A DNA stretch of 64,000 nt from Umezawaea beigongshangensis (GCF_016464305.1 NZ_JAEIOJ010000010.1:124001-188000); one strand, 5' to 3'. Shown: positions 44,319 to 53,908, numbered from the stretch's first letter. Made by a program: numbers and translations. The notes: generated by a model not told the origin, from the sequence alone.

Positions 44319-44717
44319 TCAGTTGTGGCTCGGGCCGGTGTGGTACTCGAACACCAGGCCGCCGACGGCGATCAGGATGAGCACCACGGCGATGACCAGC
44401 AGCCAGACGTGGAAGAACGCCAGCGAGACACCGCCGACCGCCGCGGCGGCGGCCAGCGCGACGGGCCAGTAGCTGCCGGGGCTGAAGAAGCCCAGCTCGC
44501 CCGCGCCGTCGCTGACCTCGGCCTCGGGGTTGTCCTCCGGCCGCAGCTCGATGCGCCGCGCCACGAAGCGGAAGTACGTGCCGACGATGAGCGCGAGCCC
44601 ACCGGTCAGCGCGAGAGCCACGATGCCGACCGGCTCCTTCGCCCAGAAGCCGTACACGACGGCCATCAGGAACGAGAAACCGGCGACCAAGTCAAAAATC
44701 CGGGCTTCGACCTTCAT
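44319..44717 (-). CDS. ctaF: Cytochrome c oxidase subunit IV (CtaF)
   Basis: A 132-residue four-helix actinobacterial oxidase subunit IV. It begins VEARIFDLVAGFSFLMAVVYGFWA and has the acidic loop RRIELRPEDNPEAEVSDGAGELGFFSPGSYWP between helices 2 and 3. It ends FEYHTGPSHN, as this family does. It is 18 bases after ctaC on the same strand and is co-transcribed. Position matches Rv2199c. Confidence 0.95.
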   Translation of the reverse strand: MKVEARIFDLVAGFSFLMAVVYGFWAKEPVGIVALALTGGLALIVGTYFRFVARRIELRPEDNPEAEVSDGAGELGFFSPGSYWPVALAAAAAVGGVSLAFFHVWLLVIAVVLILIAVGGLVFEYHTGPSHN

Positions 44718-44735
44718 GACTTCCTCGCTCCCGGA

Positions 44736-45668
44736 TCAGTTGCTGTCACCGGACGCCTCGCGGGCCTTCCGGTCGGTGTCGAACGGACGGGTCGTGACCG
44801 AGTACGGCGTGCACAGCTCGCCGCAGTTCATCTCGGCGAGCGCCTCGGAAGCCGTGTAGCTGCGGCCGGTGTCCTGGTTCACCTGCTGGCGCAGTTCCAT
44901 GTACCGGTCGAAGTCGTCGGCGGCCAGTGCGCGGACCTCGAAGTTCATCACCGCGTGGTACGTGCCGCACAGCTCGGCGCAGCGACCCACGAACGAGCCC
45001 TCGCGGTCGATCTTGGTGACCTCGAACGAGCTGTCCTGGTTGTTCTTCTCGGGGTCCGGGAAGACGTCGCGCTTGAAGTGGAACTCCGGCACGAAGAACG
45101 AGTGGATGACGTCGGTCGACCGCAGGTTGAAGCGGATCGACTTGCCGCTCGGGACGACCAGCAGCGGAACCTCGTCGGAGGTGCCGACGGTGCTGACCGG
45201 CGCCTGCGTCTCCTCGGTCGCGAACTCGGGGTACTGGAACTCCCAGTTCCACTGGAACGCGATCACGTCGACGGTGACGTCGGGGTTCTCCGACTTGTCC
45301 GTCACGAAGTTCTGCGTGATCGCGGTGAAGTAGAACAACACGGCCACGATGATCGTCGGGACGACGATCAGAACGATCTCCAGCGGCAGGTTGTACGCGG
45401 TCTGCCTGGGCAGCTCGTCGCTCTTCTTCCGGTGGAACGCGACCGACCACAGGATCAAGCCCCAGACGATCACACCGACGACCAGCGCGGCGATCACGGA
45501 TCCGGTCCACAGCTCGCGCATCCGCTCGGCCTGCGGCGTGACGCCGACCGGCCAGCCGAACCGCATAACCTCCTCCGCGGAGCAACCGGTGGCCCCGATG
45601 CCGACCAGGCCTACCAGCCCGGCGACCTTGGCCAGCCGTGCTGCCCCGGTGCCCTCCTTCAGGCCCAC
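44736..45668 (-). CDS. ctaC: Cytochrome c oxidase subunit II
   Basis: A 310-residue subunit II that receives electrons from cytochrome c. The N-terminus is a signal peptide ending GIGATGC, a probable lipobox with Cys29. Two membrane helices follow. The CuA domain has VIAFQWNWEFQYP, the His in DVIHSFFVPEF, and GRCAELCGTYHAVM with both Cys, the second His and the Met. A longer loop between strands (PEFATEETQAPVSTVGTSDE) is typical of actinobacteria. GTG 45668 is the start. Confidence 0.95.
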   Translation of the reverse strand: MGLKEGTGAARLAKVAGLVGLVGIGATGCSAEEVMRFGWPVGVTPQAERMRELWTGSVIAALVVGVIVWGLILWSVAFHRKKSDELPRQTAYNLPLEIVLIVVPTIIVAVLFYFTAITQNFVTDKSENPDVTVDVIAFQWNWEFQYPEFATEETQAPVSTVGTSDEVPLLVVPSGKSIRFNLRSTDVIHSFFVPEFHFKRDVFPDPEKNNQDSSFEVTKIDREGSFVGRCAELCGTYHAVMNFEVRALAADDFDRYMELRQQVNQDTGRSYTASEALAEMNCGELCTPYSVTTRPFDTDRKAREASGDSN

Positions 45669-45956
45669 TGCTCGCGCCTCCTCGCAGACGGTGCACGACT
45701 CGCGGTGGTGGTCGCGAGCCGGGTGAAAAACACGCGGTCCGGCCAGGAGAGTCTCCGTGCCGGGATCATGCGGGAGCGTAGCCCAGCACGACCGGCGTCA
45801 CCCCCTCGGGGCACGCGCCACCCGGTGCATTTCACGTCACACGCGGGTGACTTCCCGGAGTATGCGTCACCTCACGAAGCGCCGCCGTCCGGCGCGGAAC
45901 GGCTCCCCGGCATACTGGGCACTTCTACGCCGGCGAGATGAGAGGTTGCGAGAGCC
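45669..45956. other. Divergent promoter region between ctaC and asnB
   Basis: A 288-base gap without a gene. It holds a CATACT box (45911-45916) that could serve asnB, and a GTCAC...GTGAC pair around 45836-45851 that could be an operator. Neither assignment is firm. Confidence 0.4.
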
Positions 45957-47885
45957 TTGTGCGGCTTCGTGGGACTGGTAAGCCCTAGCAAGAACGAGGC
46001 CGAGCACGCGCGCTCGGCCGTCGCCGGAGCGCTGCGCTGCCAGCGGCACCGCGGCCCCGACGAGAGCGGCACCTGGCAGGGCGACGAGATCGTCTTCGGC
46101 TTCAACCGACTGTCGATCATCGACATCGAGAACTCGCACCAGCCGCTGCACTGGGGTCCGCCCGAGGCGCCCGGCAGGTACACGATCCTGTTCAACGGTG
46201 AGATCTACAACTACCTGGAGCTGCGGGCGGAGCTGACCGCGCAGTACGGCACGCGGTTCGCCACCGACGGCGACACCGAGACGATCGTCGCGGCGTACCA
46301 CCACATGGGCCCGTCGGCCGTCGCGCGGCTGCGGGGCATGTTCGCGTTCCTGATCTGGGACTCGCAGCGCCGCGTCGTGTTCGGCGCGCGCGACCCGTTC
46401 GGCATCAAGCCGCTGTACTACGCGGTCGGCCCGCACGGCGTCGCGTTCTCCAGCGAGAAGAAGAGCGTGCTGGAGCTGGCCGGGACCATCGGCATCGAGC
46501 CGAAGGTCGACCGCAAGGCGCTCCAGCACTACATGATCCTCCAGTACGTGCCGGAGCCGGAGTCGCTGCACGACGAGGTGCGCCGCGTCGAGTCGGGCAC
46601 CTCGTTCACGGTGTCGCCGGGCGGCGAGCCGGTGAGCCAGCGGTACTTCCCCGCCGAGTTCCGCCCCCGCACGGTGAACAACGACGTCGAGGCGAACGCG
46701 CTCTACGACGAGATCACCGCCGCGCTGCGCGACTCGGTCGCCAAGCACATGCGCGCGGACGTGACGGTCGGCTCGTTCCTGTCCGGCGGCATCGACTCCA
46801 CGGTGATCGCGGCGCTGGCCAAGGAGCACAACCCGGACCTGATCACGTTCACCACGGGCTTCCAGCGCTCCGGCTTCTCCGAGGTCGACGTGGCCGCGGA
46901 GTCGGCGGCGGCGATCGGTGTGAAGCACGTGGTCAGGACGGTGACGGCGCAGGAGATGATGGACTCCCTGCCGCTGATCACCTGGTACCTGGACGACCCG
47001 GTGGCCGACCCGGCGCTGGTGCCGCTGTGGTTCATCGCCCGCGAGGCGCGCCGCCACGTGAAGGTCGTGCTGTCCGGCGAGGGCGCGGACGAGCTGTTCG
47101 GCGGGTACACGATCTACCGCGAGCCGCTGTCGCTGGCGCCGTTCGACAAGGTGCCCACCACGCTGCGCAAGGCCATGGGCCGCGTGTCGACGAAGATCCC
47201 GCACGGCGTCCGGGGCAAGGACCTGCTGCGCCGGGGCGCGCTGACCCTGGAGGAGCGCTACTACGGCAACGCGCGCATCTTCCTGGACGACCTGCTGCGG
47301 CAGGTGCTGCGGTCCTACGACCCGAGCGTGTCCCACGCCGACGCCACGGCCGGGCCGTACCGGCAGTCGCAGGACTGGGACCCGGTGACCCGGATGCAGC
47401 ACGTGGACCTGTTCACCTGGCTGCGCGGCGACATCCTGGTCAAGGCCGACAAGGTGACGATGGCGAACTCGCTGGAGCTGCGGGTGCCGTTCCTGGACCC
47501 CGAGGTCTTCCGGATCGCCAGCCAGATCCCGTCCGAGTTGAAGATCACCAAGGAGACGACGAAGTACGCCCTGCGCAGGGCGATCCGCGACATCGTGCCC
47601 AGGCACGTGCTGGAGCGGCGCAAGCTCGGCTTCCCGGTGCCGATCCGGCACTGGCTGAAGGACGAGATGCACGACTGGGCCGTGGACACGGTGAACCAGT
47701 CGCAGACCGACCAGTACATCGACAAGGGCGCGGTGCTGCGGCTGATCGAGGAGCACCGGTCGGGCGTGCAGGACCACAGCCGCCGCATCTGGGCGCTGCT
47801 GGTCTTCATGATCTGGCACGGCATCTTCGTCGAGGGCCGGATCAAGCCCGTGGTCCCGGAGCCGCACTACCCCGTGAAGCTCTGA
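45957..47885 (+). CDS. asnB: Glutamine-hydrolysing asparagine synthase
   Basis: A 642-residue class II glutamine amidotransferase. The TTG at 45957 is chosen as start because the next codon gives Cys2, the obligatory N-terminal nucleophile (MCGFVGLV). The glutaminase domain (res 2-~215) has RHRGPDESG and FNGEIYNYLELR. The synthetase domain has the ATP pyrophosphatase loop SFLSGGIDSTVIAAL (~275-290) and VLSGEGADELFGGY. The family (Rv2201; LtsA in corynebacteria) makes asparagine and in some actinobacteria affects cell-wall glycopeptide amidation. A GAGAGG box lies upstream. Confidence 0.94.
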   Translation: MCGFVGLVSPSKNEAEHARSAVAGALRCQRHRGPDESGTWQGDEIVFGFNRLSIIDIENSHQPLHWGPPEAPGRYTILFNGEIYNYLELRAELTAQYGTRFATDGDTETIVAAYHHMGPSAVARLRGMFAFLIWDSQRRVVFGARDPFGIKPLYYAVGPHGVAFSSEKKSVLELAGTIGIEPKVDRKALQHYMILQYVPEPESLHDEVRRVESGTSFTVSPGGEPVSQRYFPAEFRPRTVNNDVEANALYDEITAALRDSVAKHMRADVTVGSFLSGGIDSTVIAALAKEHNPDLITFTTGFQRSGFSEVDVAAESAAAIGVKHVVRTVTAQEMMDSLPLITWYLDDPVADPALVPLWFIAREARRHVKVVLSGEGADELFGGYTIYREPLSLAPFDKVPTTLRKAMGRVSTKIPHGVRGKDLLRRGALTLEERYYGNARIFLDDLLRQVLRSYDPSVSHADATAGPYRQSQDWDPVTRMQHVDLFTWLRGDILVKADKVTMANSLELRVPFLDPEVFRIASQIPSELKITKETTKYALRRAIRDIVPRHVLERRKLGFPVPIRHWLKDEMHDWAVDTVNQSQTDQYIDKGAVLRLIEEHRSGVQDHSRRIWALLVFMIWHGIFVEGRIKPVVPEPHYPVKL

Positions 47886-47900
47886 CCGCCACGTGTTCGG

Positions 47901-47942
47901 CGGAGGCCCCGTCACCGAGTTCGCTCGGTGACGGGGCCTCCG
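47901..47942. terminator. 19-bp-stem terminator with TTCG tetraloop
   Basis: Arms 47901-47919 and 47924-47942 are exact reverse complements (GGAGGCCCCGTCACCGAG) around TTCG, a very stable RNA tetraloop. It follows asnB directly. Confidence 0.85.
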
Positions 47943-47943
47943 T

Positions 47944-48022
47944 GGTGACGGGGCTCCGCGGTCACGGGCTCAGCGGTCACGGGGCTCAGCGGTCACGGGG
48001 CTCGGCGGCGACGGGGTTCAGC
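47944..48022. repeat. Five tandem copies of a 16-bp repeat
   Basis: Units 47944-47959, 47960-47974 (one base shorter), 47975-47990, 47991-48006 and 48007-48022, consensus GGTCACGGGGCTCAGC. The unit resembles the right arm of the adjacent terminator. The last unit contains the stop codon of the minus-strand methyltransferase (48018-48020). Confidence 0.85.
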
Positions 48023-48803
48023 GGCGGCCCCGGACCGAGCACAGCAGGAACGAGCGCAGCTCCACGGCCGGGTGAACCACCAGCTCGTCGAACCGGTCCA
48101 GCTCGTCCTCGGTCAGCAGTTTCGCGGCGAGGGCGCGCTCGCGCACCTGCCTCAGGTTGGTGCGCAGGAGCCTGCTGCCCGGTGAGCCGCCGACCCACGT
48201 CTCACCGGCCTGCACGCCCTCGACGTCGCGGAACCCGGCGTCGCGCAGGGCGGTGGCCGCGCGCGAGCCCCAGCGCAGCTCCGTGCCCGCCTTCTCCAGC
48301 AGGCTCGTGAGCGCCGCGACGCTCTTGGTGAGCAGCGCCGCGTCGGCGGGGCTCGGGGCGGCGAGCACGGCGAACCGCTCGGCGTCGAACTCCTCCAGCG
48401 CCAGCCAGCCGCCGGGCCGCAGGGTCTCGCGCAGTCTGCCCAGCACGGCCTCCCGCTGCGGGAGGTGGCACAGCACGAGACGCGCGTGCACGAGGTCGTG
48501 GGCGGCGGGCGGGAGGTCGTCGTGGACGACGTCGTGCCGCAGGACGGTCGTCGTGGGACCGTCGAGGTGACCGAGGCGGTCGGTGTCGACGTCGGTGACG
48601 GTGACGTGGCCGGCCGCTCCCACGCGGGTGGCGAGCCAGCGCGCGACGGAGCCACCGCCCCCGCCGATCTCCAGGCAGCGCCACCCCTCGGTGACGCCGG
48701 TCCGCTCCAGGCTCGTGGTGGTGCGTCCGTCCAGCAGGCTCGCCAGCGCGTCGAGGTGCGGGTCGAGCAGCGCCCCGGTACGACCGAACAGGTACTCCGA
48801 CAT
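48018..48803 (-). CDS. Class I SAM-dependent methyltransferase
   Basis: A 261-residue methyltransferase. The SAM-binding motif I is CLEIGGGGGSVARWLA (~res 42-57), the acidic residue after strand 2 is in TVTDVDTDRL, motif III-like DLVHARLVLCHLPQRE follows, and the region after it is LRPGGWLALEEFDAE. An N-terminal MSEYLFGRTGALLDPHLDALASL helix is typical of methyltransferases related to UbiE/type 11. ATG 48803 has GAGGAG upstream. The substrate is unknown. It lies between asnB and the adenosine kinase and is absent from that place in M. tuberculosis, as I recall. Confidence 0.86.
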   Translation of the reverse strand: MSEYLFGRTGALLDPHLDALASLLDGRTTTSLERTGVTEGWRCLEIGGGGGSVARWLATRVGAAGHVTVTDVDTDRLGHLDGPTTTVLRHDVVHDDLPPAAHDLVHARLVLCHLPQREAVLGRLRETLRPGGWLALEEFDAERFAVLAAPSPADAALLTKSVAALTSLLEKAGTELRWGSRAATALRDAGFRDVEGVQAGETWVGGSPGSRLLRTNLRQVRERALAAKLLTEDELDRFDELVVHPAVELRSFLLCSVRGRR

Positions 48804-48949
48804 GGGGGCTCCTCGCGCCGAGTGGATCAGACCACTCACGAGGATGCACTCAGGACCGGTTCAGCGCAGCCGCTGCCGGGAGCAGCGGGAGGTGAGCCGA
48901 TCGCCGGTGGTGGCGGACGCGCTCCACCACCACCGGAACCGGTCAGCGA

Positions 48950-50289
<1,340 letters not shown>

Positions 50290-50303
50290 CCTGCCCGGAG
50301 CAG

Positions 50304-50344
50304 CGAGAAGGGCTGTCACCCCGGCGGGGTGACAGCCCTTCTCG
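50304..50344. terminator. 19-bp-stem bidirectional terminator
   Basis: Arms 50304-50322 and 50326-50344 (CGAGAAGGGCTGTCACCCC and its complement) around GGC, between the small ORF and the convergent erpA. Confidence 0.8.
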
Positions 50345-50352
50345 GCGGTCGA

Positions 50353-50724
50353 CTAGTGGAACGAGTCGCCGCAGGCGCAGGAACCGCCCGCGTTCGGGTT
50401 CTCGATCGTGAAGCCCTGCTTCTCGATGGTGTCGACGAAGTCGATCACCGCGCCCTCGACGTAGGGGGCGCTCATGCGGTCCACGGCCACCTTCAGGCCG
50501 CCGAAGTCGCGCAGCGCGTCGCCGTCGAGGCTGCGCTCGTCGAAGAAGAGCTGGTAGCGCAGGCCGGCGCAGCCGCCGGGCTGCACGGCGATGCGGAGGT
50601 GCATGTCGTCGCGCCCCTCCTGGTCGAGCAGGGCCTTGGCCTTCACGGCAGCTGATTCGGTCAGCGTCACGCCGTGGGTCGGCGCCTCGGCCTCGGTCGA
50701 GGCAGCTTCGTGAGCGGTCGTCAT
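50353..50724 (-). CDS. erpA: Iron-sulfur cluster insertion protein ErpA/HesB family
   Basis: A 123-residue A-type Fe-S carrier. The three cluster-binding Cys are in GGCAGLRYQLFF and SCACGDSFH (the latter Cys-x-Cys-Gly at the C-terminus; a further Cys precedes it). The fold strands LRIAVQPGGCAG and FTIENPNAGGSC are typical. It delivers [2Fe-2S]/[4Fe-4S] clusters to apoproteins. Its position equals Rv2204c. An interleaved palindrome sits 23-59 bases upstream of the ATG and could be its operator. Confidence 0.93.
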   Translation of the reverse strand: MTTAHEAASTEAEAPTHGVTLTESAAVKAKALLDQEGRDDMHLRIAVQPGGCAGLRYQLFFDERSLDGDALRDFGGLKVAVDRMSAPYVEGAVIDFVDTIEKQGFTIENPNAGGSCACGDSFH

Positions 50725-50746
50725 GGCTCTCCCTCAGAGGTCCTGT

Positions 50747-50783
50747 GCGGGCGGTACCGCCCGTGCAACACGGGTGGTACCCG
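50747..50783. promoter_or_regulatory. Interleaved palindrome upstream of erpA
   Basis: A 16-bp perfect palindrome CGGGCGGTACCGCCCG (50748-50763) is followed by GTGCAACACGGGTGGTACC. Two GGTACC hexamers (50753-50758 and 50776-50781) have centres 23 bp apart, and a CCGTG-TTG-CACGG palindrome (minus-strand reading) lies between them. The whole block reads as a near-perfect larger inverted repeat. It is in the erpA promoter region and looks like a two-site operator. Confidence 0.5.
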
Positions 50784-50840
50784 CTTTGTTCCCCCACCCA
50801 TGGTGACACAGCGGAAGCGCGTGCCGGACGGGGTGCGCTG

Positions 50841-51941
50841 TCACGTGGACCACTGGCGGGCCACGTGCGCGGCCAGCGACGCCAGCGACGCGGCGGGTTC
50901 GGCCATCGACCGCGCCGCCGAACCGACGTGCTCGGCGACCGAGCGGAGGTCCCGGACACCCGCCGCGGCGGCCTCCCCGCGCCCGGCGCCGACCTGCCCG
51001 GCGAGGACCAGGCACGGCAGTCCGCGCTCGGCGGCGGCGCCCGCCACGGAGGTGACGAGCTTGCCGCGCAGGGACTGCCGGTCGAAGCTGCCCTCTCCGG
51101 TGACGACCAGGTCCGCGGCGTCCAGCGCGGCGTCCAGCCCGGTCAGCTCCCGCACCAGCCCCGCGCCGGAGACGACGGTCGCGCCGAGCGCGAGCAGGGC
51201 CGCGCCGAGTCCGCCGGCGGCACCGGCGCCCGGCTGGTCGCGCACGTCGCGCGGGAGCACGTCGGCGAACCGGGCCAGCCCTGCCTCCAGGCGGGCCGCG
51301 GCGGCCGGATCGGCGCCCTTCTGCGGCCCGAACACCGTCGCGGCGCCGTGCGGGCCGAGCAGGGGGTTCTCCACGTCGGAGGCGGCGACGAGGCGCACGC
51401 CGCCGGGGTCGGCGACGCCGTCGAGCCCGGCGCAGCGGGCGAGCGCGGTGCCGCCGCTCAGCGGCGTGCCGTCGTCGTCCACGGCCACCGCGCCGAGCGC
51501 GGCCAGCAGCCCGGCGCCGCCGTCGGTCGTGGCGGACCCGCCGAGACCGACGACGACGGTGTGCGCGCCGGCGTCGCGGGCCGCGGCGACGAGCTCGCCG
51601 ACACCACGGGTGGTGACGAGTTCGCACGCCCGCGCCCGGTCGTCCTCCGGCACCAGGTGCAGTCCGCACGCCGAGGCCGACTCGACGTGCGCGGTGCCCT
51701 CGTGCAGCAGCCAGACCGCCTCGACCGGCCGGCCCAGCGGACCCGTGACGGTGGAGGTGCGCAGGTCACCGCCCAGCGCGGCGTGCAGGACGTCGACGAA
51801 TCCCGGTCCCCCGTCCGCGAGCGGACGCAGCACCACCTCGTCGCGCGGAGCGGTCGAGCGCCAGCCCGAGGCCATCGCCTCGGCCGCCTCCCGCGCCGTC
51901 AGGGTGCCGCCGAAGCAGTCGGGAGCGATCAGTACTCGCAC
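50841..51941 (-). CDS. Glycerate kinase (GlxK/GckA type I)
   Basis: A 366-residue glycerate kinase (D-glycerate to phosphoglycerate). Family motifs: IAPDCFGGTLTAREAAEAMASGW at the N-terminus, PLADGGPGFVDVL, VVGLGGSATTDGGAGLLAALGA, GAAGGLGAALLALGA, and DLVVTGEGSFDRQSLRGKL. Position equals Rv2205c. GTG 51941 begins MRVLIAPDCFGGTL. It is transcribed toward erpA with a 116-base gap that holds erpA's own promoter. Confidence 0.92.
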   Translation of the reverse strand: MRVLIAPDCFGGTLTAREAAEAMASGWRSTAPRDEVVLRPLADGGPGFVDVLHAALGGDLRTSTVTGPLGRPVEAVWLLHEGTAHVESASACGLHLVPEDDRARACELVTTRGVGELVAAARDAGAHTVVVGLGGSATTDGGAGLLAALGAVAVDDDGTPLSGGTALARCAGLDGVADPGGVRLVAASDVENPLLGPHGAATVFGPQKGADPAAAARLEAGLARFADVLPRDVRDQPGAGAAGGLGAALLALGATVVSGAGLVRELTGLDAALDAADLVVTGEGSFDRQSLRGKLVTSVAGAAAERGLPCLVLAGQVGAGRGEAAAAGVRDLRSVAEHVGSAARSMAEPAASLASLAAHVARQWST

Positions 51942-51969
51942 CTCGCGAAGGGTACGGGGAGTGCTGTCC

Positions 51970-51975
51970 TACTCT
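51970..51975 (+). promoter_or_regulatory. -10 box (TACTCT) of a likely leaderless DUF3043 mRNA
   Basis: TACTCT ends seven bases before GTG 51983. Confidence 0.5.
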
Positions 51976-51982
51976 TGACGTC

Positions 51983-52621
51983 GTGAGGTTCCTGCGCCGC
52001 GACTCGACCGAGACCACCGACACCGCTTCCGACACCGCGGTGGAGGTGACGGCTGCCGACGCGCAGAAGGGCCGCACGCCCGGCAAGGGACGCCCGACGC
52101 CGAAGCGCACCGAGGCCGCCGGCCGGCGCCGCGGCCCGGTCCCCCCGCCGCCGCGCACGCAGCGCGAGGCGTTCAAGCGCATGCGGGGCAACAAGCAGAG
52201 CAAGGAGGAGCGCCGCGCCGCCGCCGCGGAGCGCCGTCAGCGGATGCTCTCCGGCGAGGAGAAGTACCTGCTGCCCCGCGACCGCGGGCCGGTCAAGGCC
52301 TACATCCGCGACCTGGTCGACGCCAGGCGCAACCTCATGGGCCTGTTCATGCCGCTGGCGATCCTCGTGTTCGTCGCGCTGCTCACCCCGTCACCGGTGA
52401 TCCAGCAGTACGCCACGCTGCTGACCACGTTCATGCTGCTCGCGATGATCGTCGAGGGCTTCGTGCTGGGCCGCCTGGTCACCAAGAGGGTGCGCGCGAA
52501 GTTCCCGACCGAGCCGATCAAGGGCCTGTCGATCGGCTGGTACTCGTTCATCCGGGCCAGCCAGCTCCGCAAGCTGCGCGTCCCCAAGCCCAGGCTGAAG
52601 GCGGGCGACCCGGTGCGCTGA
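51983..52621 (+). CDS. DUF3043 membrane protein (Rv2206-like)
   Basis: A 212-residue protein. The first ~95 residues are hydrophilic and basic (GRTPGKGRPTPKRTEAAGRRR, then EAFKRMRGNKQSKEERRAAAAERRQRM). A conserved EEKYLLPRDRGPVKAYIRDLVDARRN leads into two membrane helices (MGLFMPLAILVFVALLTPSP and ATLLTTFMLLAMIVEGFVLGRLV). The end is a basic tail with GLSIGWYSFIRASQLRKLR. This is DUF3043; the function is unknown. It is divergent from the glycerate kinase. Confidence 0.88.
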   Translation: MRFLRRDSTETTDTASDTAVEVTAADAQKGRTPGKGRPTPKRTEAAGRRRGPVPPPPRTQREAFKRMRGNKQSKEERRAAAAERRQRMLSGEEKYLLPRDRGPVKAYIRDLVDARRNLMGLFMPLAILVFVALLTPSPVIQQYATLLTTFMLLAMIVEGFVLGRLVTKRVRAKFPTEPIKGLSIGWYSFIRASQLRKLRVPKPRLKAGDPVR

Positions 52622-52627
52622 GCTTCA

Positions 52628-52657
52628 TTAGCAAGCCGAACGATCCGGGGCTAGGCT
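52628..52657 (+). promoter_or_regulatory. Promoter TTAGCA-18-TAGGCT for the aldo/keto reductase
   Basis: TTAGCA 52628-52633 and TAGGCT 52652-52657 are 18 bp apart; ATG 52664 is six bases after the -10, so a leaderless mRNA is likely. Confidence 0.55.
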
Positions 52658-52663
52658 GCGGTC

Positions 52664-53650
52664 ATGGAGTTCCGACGCCTCGGCCGCAGTGGCCTGAACA
52701 TCAGCGAGATCTCGTACGGCAACTGGCTCACCCACGGCTCCCAGGTCGAGGAGGACCAGGCGACGGCCTGCGTCCGCGCCGCGCTCGACGCGGGCATCAC
52801 GACCTTCGACACCGCCGACGTGTACGCCAACACGGCCGCCGAGTCCGTCCTCGGTCGCGCGCTGGCCGGTGAGCGGCGGGCTTCCTACGAGCTGTTCACC
52901 AAGGTGTACTGGCCCACCGGTCCCAAGGGGCCCAACGACAGCGGTCTGGGTCGCAAGCACGTCATGGAGTCGATCGACGCCTCCCTGAAGCGGCTCCAGA
53001 CGGACTACGTCGACCTCTACCAGGCGCACCGGTTCGACCGCACGGTGCCGCTGGAGGAGACGATGCTGGCGTTCGCCGACGTCGTGCGCTCCGGCAAGGC
53101 GCTCTACATCGGCGTGTCCGAGTGGAACGCCGAGCAGATCACCCGCGGCGCGGCGCTCGCCCGCGAGCTGAACGTCCCGTTCATCTCCAACCAGCCGCAG
53201 TACTCGATGCTGTGGCGGGTCGTCGAGGACCAGGTCGTGCCCGCCTCCGAGCGCGAGGGCCTCAGCCAGATCGTGTGGTCGCCGATCGCGCAGGGCGTCC
53301 TCACCGGCAAGTACACGCCCGGTGGTCAGATCCCCGAGGGCTCGCGGGCGACCGACGAGAGCGGCTCGAAGATGATCGCGCGGTTCATGCGCGACGAGGT
53401 GCTGGAGAAGGTCCAGAAGCTCAAGCCGATCGCGGACGAGGTCGGCCTGTCGCTGGCTCAGCTCGCGGTGGCGTGGGTGCTGCAGAACCCGAACGTGGCC
53501 AGCGCGATCATCGGCGCGTCCCGCCCGGAGCAGGTGCACGAGAACGTGAAGGCGGCCGGCGTGAAGCTGGAGGCCGAGGTCCTGACGAAGATCGACGAGG
53601 TGCTGGAGGGCGTGGTCGAGACCGACCCGGCCCTGACCCAGGCCCCCTGA
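52664..53650 (+). CDS. Aldo/keto reductase (Kv-beta-like subgroup)
   Basis: A 328-residue NADPH-dependent TIM-barrel reductase. The catalytic tetrad is visible: Asp and Tyr in FDTADVYANTAAE, Lys in LFTKVYWP, and His in DLYQAHRFD. Cofactor-binding parts are VSEWNAEQI, SNQPQYSMLWR, SPIAQGVLTGKYT and IIGASRPEQVHENV. The subgroup resembles voltage-gated K+ channel beta subunits. Its physiological carbonyl substrate is unknown. Confidence 0.92.
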   Translation: MEFRRLGRSGLNISEISYGNWLTHGSQVEEDQATACVRAALDAGITTFDTADVYANTAAESVLGRALAGERRASYELFTKVYWPTGPKGPNDSGLGRKHVMESIDASLKRLQTDYVDLYQAHRFDRTVPLEETMLAFADVVRSGKALYIGVSEWNAEQITRGAALARELNVPFISNQPQYSMLWRVVEDQVVPASEREGLSQIVWSPIAQGVLTGKYTPGGQIPEGSRATDESGSKMIARFMRDEVLEKVQKLKPIADEVGLSLAQLAVAWVLQNPNVASAIIGASRPEQVHENVKAAGVKLEAEVLTKIDEVLEGVVETDPALTQAP

Positions 53651-53662
53651 TCACCCCGCGGA

Positions 53663-53693
53663 CGGCCCGTCGCGCACGACGTGCGGCGGGCCG
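53663..53693. terminator. Hairpin terminator after the aldo/keto reductase
   Basis: CGGCCCGTCGC (53663-53673) pairs with GCGGCGGGCCG (53683-53693), one mismatch, 9-nt loop, between convergent genes. Confidence 0.55.
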
Positions 53694-53707
53694 TTCGCGC
53701 GCCGCGA

Positions 53708-53908
53708 TCAGGAAGCGGGCCCCAGGGACATGGGGCCGTAGACCTCCGACTCGGCGCGCAGCAGGGTCACCCCGGCCACGCCCGCGTTCGCGAGGTCCTG
53801 CCACCGCTCGCCGAACCAGTCCTCGGCGTCGGCCTGGTCGGCGAACGTGACGTCCGGGCCGTCCACGTCGCGCCCCTGCTCGTCCTGGTAGCGCCACCGG
53901 TAGTCCAC
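53708..53908 (-). CDS. Small conserved-type acidic protein, 66 residues
   Basis: A 66-residue acidic protein, MDYRWRYQDEQGRDVDGP onward, with a helix ADAEDWFGERWQDLANAGVAGVTLLRAE. Short proteins with this YRWRYxDxxG start and DWFGExWxxL helix are widespread in actinobacteria and uncharacterised. It is divergent from cobU, with 56 bases between the starts. Confidence 0.78.
   Translation of the reverse strand: MDYRWRYQDEQGRDVDGPDVTFADQADAEDWFGERWQDLANAGVAGVTLLRAESEVYGPMSLGPAS

Noticed and set aside
45836-45875. GlnR or MtrA box upstream of asnB
   Set aside because: GTCAC/GTGAC elements are present but spacing and flanks do not match either consensus well enough.
47944-48022. CRISPR array
   Set aside because: Units are contiguous 16-bp copies without spacers and no cas genes are nearby.
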